From positions 1 to 57,423 of the IMG/VR virus record IMGVR_UViG_3300042561_000852: a stretch of DNA of 57,423 nt. One strand, given 5' to 3'. A program made the position numbers and the translations under genes. Positions 44,960 through 53,890 of the stretch are shown here, one piece after another (position 1 is the first letter of the stretch; every line of letters starts with the position of its first letter). The notes under the pieces are model-generated. The model did no database searches and was not told where the DNA came from. It was given only the letters and a program-made list of their open reading frames with translations. This DNA comes from a virus.

Positions 44960-47014
44960 ATGGCAGGCAACGGATACGGGCTGATCGCAGTCCTGAACAA
45001 CCAGCAGCTGGACGAGCGCAATGCCGCGATCCAGCAGCAGCGCAGCGGGATGATGCCGTCTTCAGACCCCTATGCCGGGCTGGCAGACCGATTCAGCAGC
45101 TACGTCCGGACGTGCTTTCAGCAGGCGAAGGACGCGCGCAACCACATCGAGCTGCAGATGCTCGAAGACCTGCGCCAGCGAGAAGGCATCTACCCGCACG
45201 ACAAGCTGCACGAGATCCGGAAGCAGGGCGGCTCCGAGATCTTCATGATGCTGACCAACAACAAGTGCCGCGCGGCCGAGGCGTGGATTCGCGACGTCAT
45301 CTTTCAGCCAGGAGAGCGGCCTTACTACGGCAAGCGCACTCCCGTGGTCGAGCTGCCGCCCGAGCTGATGGATCAGCTGGCGCAGATGGTCGTGGGCGAG
45401 GCGCAGGATGCCATTGCCTCCGGGCTGGTAGTCACTGAGCGCGAGGTATTCGAGCGCGCCCAGGCTGTAGCGCGAGAGACGAAAACGCGGATGGAGCAGG
45501 AGGCCGATCGCCGCGCCAAGCTGATGGAAGACGCGATCGATGACAAGTTCCTCGAAGGCGGCTTCTATGACGCATTGGAGTGCATGATCCCCGACCTGGT
45601 CGCGTTGCCCTGCGGCGTGCTCAAGGGCCCGGTGATCCGCAACAAGCGAAAGCTGAAGTGGGCGAAAGACCCACGAACAGGCAAAAGCACCCCGCAGGCC
45701 ATCGACGAGCTGACGCCCTGCTACTACGCGCCGAGCCCGCTGGACCTGTACCCGAGCGCGGATAGTCGCAGCCCTGACGATGGCTTTCTGATCGAGCGCA
45801 TCCCCGTCCGCCGCCGCGCGCTCTACGCAATGATCGGCGTGCCGGGCTACAAGGAAGAGGCGATCAGGGCGGCCCTGAGCGAGTACCAGAAGGGCCACAC
45901 GCTCGAAGTCGGCTTCGATCAGCAGCGCCGCGAGATCGAGGGCGCGCGCAACTGGCAGCTTGCGCCAGACAAGGCCATCGACGTGCTGGAGTTCCACGGC
46001 AGCGTACCGGGCGAGCTTCTGATCGAGTGGGGCATGGAGCCCGAGCGTGTGCCGGACCCGGATGCGGACTATGAGGTCACCGCTTGGCTTGTCGGCCGCT
46101 TCGTCGTGCGCTGCGTGCTCAACGAGGATCCGCTGCGCCGCCGACCGTACATGATCGCGAGCTACGACAAGATCAACGGCAGCTTCTGGGGCCGCGGCGT
46201 GCCGCGCCTGATCCGCGACAGCCAGGACACCTGCAATGCCGCAGCCCGGTCGCTGATCAACAACATGGCCTTCGCCTCTGGGCCCATGTACGAGGCCGAG
46301 ATGGATCGGCTCGCCGACGGCGAAGACCCGACCGTTATCTATCCGTGGCGAGCGTTCCAGACCAAGGCCAGCGGCACGACACCGGCGCCGGCGATCCGCT
46401 TCTTCGTGGTTCCGAGCATCGCGAACGAGCTGATGCAGGTCTACCAGTTCTTCAGCCAGCTGGCAGACGCCTACAGCGGCGTGCAGAGCTTCGAGCACGG
46501 CCAGAACCAGACCCGCGGCGCAGCTGGCACCGCCAGCGGCCTGAGCATGCTGTTCAACGCCGGCAGCCGATTGGTCAAGCGGGTGATCGCGAATATCGAC
46601 CGCTGCATCGTCGGCATGGTCGAGCGCACGCACACGCACATCATGCTGCACGCGCCCGAGCACTACATGAAGGGCGACATCGAGGTCGAGGCCCGCGGCG
46701 CTACTGCGCTGCTGGTGAAGGAGACGCAGCAGATGCGCTTGGCCGAATTCATGGGTGCGACGGCGAACCCGATCGACGGTCAGATCATGGGCGCCGAGGG
46801 TCGTGCGGAGCTGCTGCGCGAGGCCGTCAAGGCGCTTTCAATCGACCCGGACAAGGTGATCCCGAGCGAGGACAAGATGCGCGCGCAGATGATGATGGCG
46901 CAGATGCAGGCCATGGCCCCGCAGGCCCAGCCAGGGCCCGGACAGGGCTCTGCGTCGCGCGAGCTCACGCCGGCTGGCGATGACGCGGGCGGCATGAATC
47001 TGGTCAGCAATTAA
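44960..47014 (+). CDS. Portal protein
   Basis: A 684-residue protein from ATG 44960, shortly after the terminase stop and behind AAGGGAAGG. The N-terminal half has the podoviral portal look (DRFSSYVRTCFQQAKDARNH; IFMMLTNNKCRAAEAWIRD), then a clip/stem region and a helical, Met/Gln-rich C-terminus (MMMAQMQAMAPQAQPG). The length suits a podovirus portal with a barrel. It forms the dodecameric DNA entry vertex. Confidence 0.85.
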   Translation: MAGNGYGLIAVLNNQQLDERNAAIQQQRSGMMPSSDPYAGLADRFSSYVRTCFQQAKDARNHIELQMLEDLRQREGIYPHDKLHEIRKQGGSEIFMMLTNNKCRAAEAWIRDVIFQPGERPYYGKRTPVVELPPELMDQLAQMVVGEAQDAIASGLVVTEREVFERAQAVARETKTRMEQEADRRAKLMEDAIDDKFLEGGFYDALECMIPDLVALPCGVLKGPVIRNKRKLKWAKDPRTGKSTPQAIDELTPCYYAPSPLDLYPSADSRSPDDGFLIERIPVRRRALYAMIGVPGYKEEAIRAALSEYQKGHTLEVGFDQQRREIEGARNWQLAPDKAIDVLEFHGSVPGELLIEWGMEPERVPDPDADYEVTAWLVGRFVVRCVLNEDPLRRRPYMIASYDKINGSFWGRGVPRLIRDSQDTCNAAARSLINNMAFASGPMYEAEMDRLADGEDPTVIYPWRAFQTKASGTTPAPAIRFFVVPSIANELMQVYQFFSQLADAYSGVQSFEHGQNQTRGAAGTASGLSMLFNAGSRLVKRVIANIDRCIVGMVERTHTHIMLHAPEHYMKGDIEVEARGATALLVKETQQMRLAEFMGATANPIDGQIMGAEGRAELLREAVKALSIDPDKVIPSEDKMRAQMMMAQMQAMAPQAQPGPGQGSASRELTPAGDDAGGMNLVSN

Positions 47015-47019
47015 GTGCC
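47007..47019 (+). promoter_or_regulatory. Repeated late-operon motif, copy 3
   Basis: GCAATTAAGTGCC overlaps the portal stop codon (TAA is inside the motif) and ends 11 bp before the next ATG. It shares 13 bases with 2190-2202 and 39115-39127. Confidence 0.5.
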
Positions 47020-47030
47020 CGAGGAAGCGC

Positions 47031-47312
47031 ATGCGATTCAATGAGGACGAAGTCATAGCTCTGGCGCGACTGGAGCATGACCGCAGTTTTGACGTGGTGC
47101 TGAAGGCATTGCAGTTGGAGCTGGACGAGTGCAGGGCGCGGCTGCTGAAGGCATCCGACCCTGTGTCCATCTACCGCGAGCAAGGCCGAGCCGAAGTGCT
47201 CGACACCATCGTCAGGAGCGCAGCCGAGGCGCCGAAGCGCGCCCGAGAGCTGCAGGAGCTGAAGACCCCGGCCCGATCTGCAGTCGGACACCGAGGACCA
47301 TGGACAGGTTGA
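47031..47312 (+). CDS. Small protein between portal and scaffold
   Basis: A 93-residue protein from ATG 47031 behind GAGGAAG. Residues 1-75 are helical and charged (MRFNEDEVIALARLEHDRSF). Not recognised. The location suggests a head-assembly accessory role. Confidence 0.6.
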   Translation: MRFNEDEVIALARLEHDRSFDVVLKALQLELDECRARLLKASDPVSIYREQGRAEVLDTIVRSAAEAPKRARELQELKTPARSAVGHRGPWTG

Positions 47313-47379
47313 CCGAACACCCGGAAGGGCTCGGCGCCAGCGAATACCGCGATAGCGGCTCGACAAGGAACGTCACAAC

Positions 47380-48282
47380 ATGAATTTGCCGAAGCAGGTG
47401 CAGGAACAGGAACGAAAGGCCAACGAGGCGCTTGACCGGATTCGCCAGGGCGGTACGCCCCCGGCCGGAAACGAAGCGCCGCCCCAGCAAGAACCCATCG
47501 CCCAGGCTCCGGCCCCGGATTGGGAAGCGCGCTACAGGGCGCTGCAGGGGAAATACAACGCCGAAGTGCCGCGGCTGTCCGAGCTGGTGAAATCCCAGCA
47601 AGAGCAGATCGAGGCAGCCAGGCGCGAAATCGAGGCCCTGAAGTCCCGTCCGCCTGCGGCAGACACTCGCATCGATCTGACTGCGAGCCTGCCCGAGGAA
47701 GTGAGGGATCGCTACGACCCGGAAATGCTGCAGACGATGGCTCAGATCGCCCAGCAGGCGGCCGAGAAAGAAGCCAAGGAAGCGAGAGAGGAAGCGGAGC
47801 GGGCGCGACAAGAGCGCCTACAGCGATCCGATGCGCTGCTCACAGAGCAGCGGAAGGCGGAAATGCTGGACGCTCTGGACGATCTTTCGCCCGACTGGCG
47901 CGTCATCGACAAAAGCCCGGGCTTTGTTGCCTACCTCAATCAGCCCGACCCTGCCACAGGCAAGCATCTGCGGGACACGCTCAACGCTGCGGTTCAGCGA
48001 TTCGATGCGGCCACGGCCGCGCGCATTTTCAACCGCTTCGCGATGACCGCCCTGCCCCAAACCCCTGCGGCACCGCCGACTCCGAGCTTGGAGTCTCAGC
48101 GAGTGCCGGAAATTGCTGGCGCCGGACTGAGCGCGCCGGCCGGCGACAAGCGGATTTTCACCAAGGCCGAGGCCAAGGCGGAATACACGCGAGCCGCTGG
48201 GCTGGTGATCAGCAACCCCAAGCGCGCAGCAGAAATCGAGCGCGAAATCGACCTCGCACATGCCGAGGGCCGTATTCGCTGA
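47380..48282 (+). CDS. Head scaffolding protein
   Basis: A 300-residue protein from ATG 47380. It is highly charged and helical: a Pro/Gln-rich N-terminal part, a coiled coil at about 66-90 and again at 125-155 (AEKEAKEAREEAERARQERL), and a basic C-terminal helical segment (FTKAEAKAEYTRAAGLVISNPKRAAEIEREI). It sits directly upstream of the capsid gene, the standard scaffold location. It guides prohead assembly and leaves before or during packaging. Confidence 0.8.
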   Translation: MNLPKQVQEQERKANEALDRIRQGGTPPAGNEAPPQQEPIAQAPAPDWEARYRALQGKYNAEVPRLSELVKSQQEQIEAARREIEALKSRPPAADTRIDLTASLPEEVRDRYDPEMLQTMAQIAQQAAEKEAKEAREEAERARQERLQRSDALLTEQRKAEMLDALDDLSPDWRVIDKSPGFVAYLNQPDPATGKHLRDTLNAAVQRFDAATAARIFNRFAMTALPQTPAAPPTPSLESQRVPEIAGAGLSAPAGDKRIFTKAEAKAEYTRAAGLVISNPKRAAEIEREIDLAHAEGRIR

Positions 48283-48338
48283 ACCTGTAGGCCTGCACAG
48301 GACGTGCGGGCTCTGTCTCAAGGACCGAGGACAACACC

Positions 48339-49259
48339 ATGGGCGTTACCGCCGCTTCTGGCTTCCCGCAGAACTCGGGGACTCTGATTCCCGAAATCTG
48401 GTCGGGCAAGCTGCTCACCAAGTTCTATTCCAACACCGTCATCCCGGCGATCTCCAACACCGACTACGAGGGCGAAATCTCGAAGCAGGGCGACGTCGTC
48501 AAGATCCGCACCGTGCCGGACATCATCATCCGCGACTACGAGAAGGGTCAGCCGCTCGAAACCCAGACCCCGGAAACGGGCCTGGTGGATCTCGAAATCA
48601 ACAAGGCGCATTACTTCAACTTCGCAGTCGACGACATCGACAAGTTCCAGTCCGACATCGACTTCATGTCGAAGTGGACCGAGGATGCCGCGAAGCAGCT
48701 GAAGATCTACCAGGATCGCCTGATTCTGGCGGACGTGTACGCCGATGCGGCCACCCCCAACCAGGGCGCCAACGCGGGCAAGCTGACCGCCGGCTTTGCG
48801 CTGGGCGTCCCTGGCACCCCGATTGCTCTGACGGCGGCCAACGTTCTGGACTTCATCGTCGATTTGGGCACCGTGCTCGACGAGCAGGACATCCCGGACG
48901 AGGACCGCAAGCTGGTTCTGCCTGCTTGGGCGGTTGCCCTGATCAAGAAGTCCGACCTGAAGGACGCGAGTCTCGCCGGTGACGGCACCTCGATCCTGCG
49001 CAACGGTCGCGCCGGCATGGTTGACCGCTTTGAGATCTACAGCTCGAACCTGATTTCGAGCGTGGTCGACGGAGTCAACCGCGCCTTCAACGCCATGGCC
49101 ATGCACACGCAGGCGCTCACCTACGCGGCCCAGATCGTCAACTCGGAAGTGATCAAGTCCGAGCTGAGTTTCGGCCACAAGGCGCGCGGCTTGCTGGTCT
49201 ACGGCTACAAGGTGAAGAACCCCGAGGCGCTGGTCCACGCGTACATCCGCAAGGGCTGA
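48339..49259 (+). CDS. Major capsid protein
   Basis: A 306-residue protein behind AAGGACCGAGGACAACACC. The opening SGFPQNSGTLIPEIWSGKLL and the block KQGDVVKIRTVPDIIIRDYE match the HK97-fold coat family seen in this kind of podovirus. The end is a beta-rich segment (HKARGLLVYGYKVKNPEALV). Position after the scaffold and before a small head protein supports the call. It forms the icosahedral shell. Confidence 0.88.
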   Translation: MGVTAASGFPQNSGTLIPEIWSGKLLTKFYSNTVIPAISNTDYEGEISKQGDVVKIRTVPDIIIRDYEKGQPLETQTPETGLVDLEINKAHYFNFAVDDIDKFQSDIDFMSKWTEDAAKQLKIYQDRLILADVYADAATPNQGANAGKLTAGFALGVPGTPIALTAANVLDFIVDLGTVLDEQDIPDEDRKLVLPAWAVALIKKSDLKDASLAGDGTSILRNGRAGMVDRFEIYSSNLISSVVDGVNRAFNAMAMHTQALTYAAQIVNSEVIKSELSFGHKARGLLVYGYKVKNPEALVHAYIRKG

Positions 49260-49263
49260 TCGT

Positions 49264-49291
49264 GAGCGGGGCCGCTTCGGCGGCCTCGCTT
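49264..49291 (+). terminator. C(UUCG)G hairpin after the capsid gene
   Basis: A 12-bp stem (49264-49275 with 49280-49291, two G-T pairs) is capped by the extra-stable C(UUCG)G tetraloop and begins four bases after the capsid stop. No T-run follows, so it may stabilise the capsid message or lower downstream expression. Confidence 0.6.
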
Positions 49292-49317
49292 CCGTCCACT
49301 GATTCGAGGATCCGAAA

Positions 49318-49731
49318 ATGTCCACCAAGCTTCCGTACACGTCGATCTCGGGCACTGTCGTGCTCAAAAGCACGATCGACTTCAAGGCCGCGCCGGCACT
49401 GGCTGCTGCTGTTGTGGCTGCTCTGGCAATCCCGGCTGGCACCCTGGTGCAGCGCGTCGGCTACACCGTCATCACCCCCGAGGGCGGCACCGCTGCCGGC
49501 ACGCTGGGCGATGGCGCTGACGTCGATGGCTACATCGCGGCCGTCAACCTCAACTCTGCCGCCGGCACCAAGGCGATCAGCACGCTCGCTCTGACCACTG
49601 GCACGCCCAACACCGTCACCGGCTACAGCAACGGCAAGTTCTACACCGTCGCCGACACCATCGACTTCATCCCGGGCAATGACCTGGATGCGGCCGTGGT
49701 CGAGTTTTGGGCGATCTGCGTCCAGCCGTAA
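49318..49731 (+). CDS. Head decoration/structural protein
   Basis: A 137-residue, Ala/Thr/Gly/Val-rich beta protein from ATG 49318. There are no long helices; the end (FIPGNDLDAAVVEFWAICVQP) looks like the closing strand of a beta fold. A small beta protein directly after the capsid gene is usually a decoration or cementing protein. It is flanked by two C(UUCG)G hairpins, suggesting its message level is set separately. Confidence 0.65.
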   Translation: MSTKLPYTSISGTVVLKSTIDFKAAPALAAAVVAALAIPAGTLVQRVGYTVITPEGGTAAGTLGDGADVDGYIAAVNLNSAAGTKAISTLALTTGTPNTVTGYSNGKFYTVADTIDFIPGNDLDAAVVEFWAICVQP

Positions 49732-49735
49732 CAGG

Positions 49736-49761
49736 ATCGCCCCGGCTTCGGCTGGGGCGAT
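49736..49761 (+). terminator. C(UUCG)G hairpin after the decoration gene
   Basis: ATCGCCCCGGC-TTCG-GCTGGGGCGAT forms an 11-bp stem with one G-T pair and a C(UUCG)G cap, followed by TCTCCCCGTCC. It starts 5 bp after the stop. It is probably an attenuator or 3'-end stabiliser. Confidence 0.65.
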
Positions 49762-49785
49762 TCTCCCCGTCCAAGGAGTAGGACC

Positions 49786-50139
49786 ATGCGTTTCCTGTTG
49801 CAGAGCAAGACCGGCAAGATCCTTGCCTACACGCCAGAGCTCGCCAAGCGCACCGACATGACCGAGGTTTCGGCCGAGATTGCCGCGGCCGTGAGAATCA
49901 ATCGCCCGCTGCCGGTGCAGGCCCAGGCCGAAGACATCGAGCCGCGCGAGCAGCACAGCCTTCCGACCGAAGAAGTCCCGCCAGAGCTGAATGAAGTCGC
50001 CACCATCATGGCGTTCGACGACAAGACTGCTCTGGAAGAGTGGGCGCGCGCCAAGGGCATCGAGCTCGACCGTCGCAAGAGCCTCGCGAACCTGAAGCAA
50101 GAGACTCTGCAGTTCCTCGGCCACCAGACTGAGGGCTGA
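49786..50139 (+). CDS. Hypothetical protein with C-terminal helical motif
   Basis: A 117-residue protein from ATG 49786 with AAGGAG upstream. A short beta start (MRFLLQSKTGKILAYTPEL) is followed by a Pro/Glu linker and a C-terminal helix-extension-helix-like piece (DKTALEEWARAKGIELDRRK). It lies between head and connector genes, so it is probably a minor virion protein. No firm family. Confidence 0.6.
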   Translation: MRFLLQSKTGKILAYTPELAKRTDMTEVSAEIAAAVRINRPLPVQAQAEDIEPREQHSLPTEEVPPELNEVATIMAFDDKTALEEWARAKGIELDRRKSLANLKQETLQFLGHQTEG

Positions 50140-50141
50140 CC

Positions 50142-50828
50142 GTGCTGGCGTCCGACGTCCTGACCCCTGCGCGCGATGCGCTGTTCGACACCGCCGGCAC
50201 GCGCTGGGCGGACGCCGAACTGCTGCGCTACCTGTCCCACGGGCAGGTCGTCGTCGTGGGTCTGCGTCCGGACGCCAACTCGATCACAGAGACGCTGCGG
50301 CTGGCTGGCGGCACGCTTCAGAGCATCCCCGCGGCCGGCACGCGCCTGCTGCGGGTGGTGCGCAACCGGAGCGCTGTTGCCGCTGATGCTGCGCCAGGCC
50401 GGGCCGTTCGAATCACCAGCCGCGAAGCGCTCGACACCGAAGACCCGAATTGGCACACGCGGCGCCCGTCGGCTCGCATCGAGCACTACATGGTCGATGC
50501 CTACACGCCGCGGCAGTTCTACGTCTACCCGCCAGCGCTGGGGACTGTAGGCGCAGTTCCCGCAGGCGGTCAGCCGGCATCGCACGTCGAAGTCGTGTAT
50601 TCGGCCAACCCGGCAAACGTCACCAACACCGGCGCGACGCTGACCCTTCCGGATCAGTACCTGACCCCGTTGGTCGAGTTCGTCCTGTACCGCGCCTTTG
50701 CCAAGGACTCGAGTGCTGCCGGAAACATGCAGCGCGCGCAGATGCACCTTCAGGCCTTCGCCCAGGCGCTTGGCCTCAACTTCAGCGCGGAGCTGCAGGC
50801 CGTCGCCGCCGCTCCGCAGGGAGCCTGA
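50142..50828 (+). CDS. Head-tail adaptor/connector protein
   Basis: A 228-residue protein from GTG 50142. It opens with VLTPARDALFDTAGTRWADAELLRYLSHGQ, a pattern common in podoviral adaptor (gp4/tubular A-like) proteins. The end is a helical bundle (FVLYRAFAKDSSAAGNMQRA). It would attach under the portal ring. The call is from pattern and gene order. Confidence 0.65.
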   Translation: MLASDVLTPARDALFDTAGTRWADAELLRYLSHGQVVVVGLRPDANSITETLRLAGGTLQSIPAAGTRLLRVVRNRSAVAADAAPGRAVRITSREALDTEDPNWHTRRPSARIEHYMVDAYTPRQFYVYPPALGTVGAVPAGGQPASHVEVVYSANPANVTNTGATLTLPDQYLTPLVEFVLYRAFAKDSSAAGNMQRAQMHLQAFAQALGLNFSAELQAVAAAPQGA

Positions 50829-50831
50829 CCT

Positions 50832-51467
50832 GTGGCCTTGCTCGATGACCTGCTTCCCGAGACTCGCCCGGGCCTCTCGCAGCTTCCCGACGTCTCGCTT
50901 GTGGCCGCCCTGCGCCGCGGCGCGCAGCGGTTTCTCCGCGAGTCGCAGGTCTGGGCCGATGACTTGGAAGCCTTCGCGCTGGTCGTCGGCCGGCACACGT
51001 ACCCGCTGCCGCTGCCTGATGGCGCGCGCGTCGAGCGGATCTTGACCGTCAAGGTCAACGGCAGAGAGATCGACGTGCAGATGCGCCCCCGCGAGCTGCG
51101 TGCGCTGGCCGATACCGACGGCCCACCGACCGCATGGGCGATCTTCGATTCCCAGGACGAGCAGGTCATCGCCTTCGATCGCACGCCGCGCGCAGCCGAG
51201 GCTGGTTTTTCCGTCGCGATCCACGCATCCCTGGCGATTACCAACGAGGCCGCGGAGCTTCCCGACTGGATCGTCAACGACTGGCATGACGGCATCGTCG
51301 CAGGCGCGCGCATGGAGCTTCTGGGGCAGCGCGGCACGCCGCACTACGACCCGGACGCAGCGGCGCGAGAGCGCTTCAACTTCTCGATGGACGTTGCCCG
51401 CGCCAAGCGCGTGCAGGTGAGCGGTCGGCATGCGCTGCTGCGGGCTCAGCCGCGGCCGTGGGTGTGA
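50832..51467 (+). CDS. Second connector/tail tube-like protein
   Basis: A 211-residue protein from GTG 50832. The structure resembles its neighbour: helical start (LVAALRRGAQRFLRESQVW), a beta middle (YPLPLPDGARVERILTVKVNG) and a helical end (DWIVNDWHDGIVAGARMELL). Two related proteins in tandem suggest stacked connector rings. Function inferred from order. Confidence 0.6.
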   Translation: MALLDDLLPETRPGLSQLPDVSLVAALRRGAQRFLRESQVWADDLEAFALVVGRHTYPLPLPDGARVERILTVKVNGREIDVQMRPRELRALADTDGPPTAWAIFDSQDEQVIAFDRTPRAAEAGFSVAIHASLAITNEAAELPDWIVNDWHDGIVAGARMELLGQRGTPHYDPDAAARERFNFSMDVARAKRVQVSGRHALLRAQPRPWV

Positions 51468-51470
51468 GCC

Positions 51471-51695
51471 ATGTTCAACGGCTTCCGCTTCAATGGCGCG
51501 GCCTTCAACTCCTTCGGCTTCGCCATCGGCCTTCAGAGCGATGCCCGCGAGCCGGATTTCCGCTGGCTCATGGTCGACGCGCAGGACTTCACCGTCAGGC
51601 TTGCACCACAGGACTTCGGCATTCGCGTCCTGCCCGGCGGGGATCGCCTGACCGTACCGCCGCGGACCAAGACCATCACCGTGCGCAAGGACTGA
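51471..51695 (+). CDS. Small structural protein
   Basis: A 74-residue protein from ATG 51471. The Phe/Asn/Gly-rich start (MFNGFRFNGAAFNSFGFAIG) is a known look of small fibre-region proteins; the rest is beta (DFTVRLAPQDFGIRVLPGG). Probably a minor tail component. Confidence 0.6.
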   Translation: MFNGFRFNGAAFNSFGFAIGLQSDAREPDFRWLMVDAQDFTVRLAPQDFGIRVLPGGDRLTVPPRTKTITVRKD

Positions 51696-51699
51696 CGCA

Positions 51700-52011
51700 G
51701 TGAAGACGTTTCCTAAGCAGCCAGCAGAGCGCCTGGCCTACGACATCGACCTAACCGACTGGTTTCAGGCTCTGATTGACGTCGACCAGCTGGATAGCGC
51801 GACGCTGGACATTGTGTCAGCGACCGATGGCGATCCTGACAGCATGACCGCCGAGCTCAACGCCAGCTTTCTCGGCACGCCGCCGACCATCGTCAAGGTC
51901 TGGGTCCAGGGCGGTCTGACCGGTGTCGACTACCAGCTCACCGTGCGAGCAACGACGACGCAAGGGCGGATCAAAGAGGTCGATTTTCGCGTGCGCGTGA
52001 GGGAGCTCTGA
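51700..52011 (+). CDS. Small conserved tail-region protein
   Basis: A 103-residue protein from GTG 51700. The pattern YDIDLTDWFQALIDVDQLDS, then IVKVWVQGGLTGVDYQLTV and GRIKEVDFRVRV resembles a widespread small phage protein with an immunoglobulin-like fold upstream of tail fibres. It ends one base inside the fibre start. Confidence 0.65.
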   Translation: MKTFPKQPAERLAYDIDLTDWFQALIDVDQLDSATLDIVSATDGDPDSMTAELNASFLGTPPTIVKVWVQGGLTGVDYQLTVRATTTQGRIKEVDFRVRVREL

Positions 52012-53888
52012 TGCAGGCCTTCACCATCGAGAACGATGTCCTGGCTGGCGTCATCGGGCCTGTTGGCCCTGGCGACACCACGATCAGCCTGCGCGCTCCT
52101 GTCGCGCCCTTCCGTGCGCCGCCTGCGCCCCTGGATTCTGGCCGACCCGGCGTCCTGACCATCGTCGACCGTCTGTCGATGCCAACGGCGATCGAGGTCA
52201 TCACCTACACGACGCGCACGATCAACGGCGACGGCTCTGTCACCCTCGGCGGCGTCACGCGCGGCCTGCAGGGCACCACCGGCCGGGCCTGGACGAATGC
52301 GGCTCAGGCCTATCAGGCGCCGACCCGCGACCAACTGCAGCAGACGACGCTCGGCGCGCAGCTTGGCTCTGTTGCGGACGCCGCCGCTGCGCGCGCGCTG
52401 ATCGGCGCCGGCACTGGCAATGGCACGATCACCGGCGTGGGCGTGGATGCGCCGCTGCAGAGCACTGGCGGCGCTTCGCCGACGCTGTCGATGCCCGCAG
52501 CCACCGCCGCAAGCGACGGCCACATGACTAGCGCACAGGCCGCGAAGCTCAACGGCATCGCCGCAGGCGCGCAGGTCAACGTCGGCACCAACCTGGCTGT
52601 CGGCGGCAGCGGAAACGCTCGCACCTTGACCAGCAGCACCGGCGACGACGCGGATCTGCCGCTGTCCTCTGGCGCTGCTGCTGGCCTCATGTCTCTGGAG
52701 CAGCACACAAAGCTGGCCGGCATCGCTACCGGCGCGACCGCGTACACCAACGCAATGGTGCGCGCGCAGATCGAGTCGATGCTGCAGAACGGCACCAACG
52801 TCACCTTCAGTTTCAGCGGCAGCGGCGACAGCAGAGCCCTGACGATCAACGCCAGCGGCGGCGGTGTCGGCGGAAGCCCTGGCGGCCCTGACCGCAGCAT
52901 CCAGTTCAACAACGCGGGCGCATTCGCAGGCTCGGAGCAGCTGACGTGGTCGGCGGACTTCACCGGCCTCGTAGTGCCTGCGGTCTACGGGTTCGATCGC
53001 GTCTTCGTGACTAGCGTCATCGACCCGGAAGTCGGCACCGCCGCGGTGGCCACCGAGACGATGGCCGTGTCCGAAGTCGAGGGTGTCGCCTCCTGGCAGC
53101 TGCAGCTGCGTTCCCGAGACGGCGGTGGCCTCGTGCGCATGCGTCTGCGCTCGGACGATGTCGGCCCGCAGATCGCTTTCGGCTCCGGCGACTTCGTCGG
53201 CTTCTGGCACGCCGAGAATTTCGACCCGACCCAAGGCCCCGAGGTCGAAACGGTCGCGGGCACCACCTACGACTTCGTCAACAGCGATTCGGGCAAGTAC
53301 AAGCGCGCGACCGCCACCGGCGCCAAGACCTTTGTGGTGGACGCGACGGTCACAAAGCCGCGGTGGGAGTGCCACGTTCACAATTCGGCCACGAGCGGGA
53401 ACCTGACGATTGCCGGCGACGGCGTGACGATCAACGCCGTGGCCGACGGATCTGTGATCCTGCCTCCTGGCGCGTTCGCGACGATGCGCAGGACGGCGGC
53501 GGGGGAGTTCGAGGCCCAGGCTGTTCTGGTGCAAAGCGTCGCAGGGCGCATCGGCGCCGTCGTGCTGTCGGATGCCGATGTGCCGGCGACGGTAGAGGAG
53601 TGGGACACCACCACCAAGACCACAGCACTTGCAGACCGCGGCAAGTACATCTACGCGACCGCGACCGGCGCCAAGACACTCACGTTCGACACTGTCGCGG
53701 GTGGGGCTGATGGCGAGTACCACTACCGAAACGACGCGGAGTCAGGTGATTTGACGCTGATTGCCGACGGCGTAACGCTCAAGGCGCCAAAGGGCGGGAC
53801 ACTTGTTCTTGAACCTGGCGACACTGTGACCGTAAAGCGCGTGGAGTCGAACGTGCTGCATGTTTTTGGCTCTACTAAGGCGGCCTGA
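52011..53888 (+). CDS. Tail fibre protein with repeated C-terminal module
   Basis: A 625-residue protein overlapping its upstream gene by one base (TGATG). Residues 1-110 are a particle-attachment-like beta region. The middle is Gly/Ala/Thr rich with SAQAAKLNGIAAGAQVNVGTN, the classic phage-fibre repeat, and a second copy (LEQHTKLAGIATGATAYTN). The C-terminus has two homologous modules of about 85 residues (418-505 and 534-622), each with GKY-x3-ATATGAKT. Recognition of the host surface is inferred. Confidence 0.8.
   Translation: MQAFTIENDVLAGVIGPVGPGDTTISLRAPVAPFRAPPAPLDSGRPGVLTIVDRLSMPTAIEVITYTTRTINGDGSVTLGGVTRGLQGTTGRAWTNAAQAYQAPTRDQLQQTTLGAQLGSVADAAAARALIGAGTGNGTITGVGVDAPLQSTGGASPTLSMPAATAASDGHMTSAQAAKLNGIAAGAQVNVGTNLAVGGSGNARTLTSSTGDDADLPLSSGAAAGLMSLEQHTKLAGIATGATAYTNAMVRAQIESMLQNGTNVTFSFSGSGDSRALTINASGGGVGGSPGGPDRSIQFNNAGAFAGSEQLTWSADFTGLVVPAVYGFDRVFVTSVIDPEVGTAAVATETMAVSEVEGVASWQLQLRSRDGGGLVRMRLRSDDVGPQIAFGSGDFVGFWHAENFDPTQGPEVETVAGTTYDFVNSDSGKYKRATATGAKTFVVDATVTKPRWECHVHNSATSGNLTIAGDGVTINAVADGSVILPPGAFATMRRTAAGEFEAQAVLVQSVAGRIGAVVLSDADVPATVEEWDTTTKTTALADRGKYIYATATGAKTLTFDTVAGGADGEYHYRNDAESGDLTLIADGVTLKAPKGGTLVLEPGDTVTVKRVESNVLHVFGSTKAA
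53292..53680 (+). repeat. Tandem fibre module repeat
   Basis: GGCAAGTAC and then GCGACCGCxACCGGCGCCAAGAC occur near 53292-53330 and again near 53640-53677, 348 bp (116 codons) apart. DNA-level identity is limited to short blocks, so the duplication is old or under selection. Confidence 0.6.
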
Positions 53889-53890
53889 TT

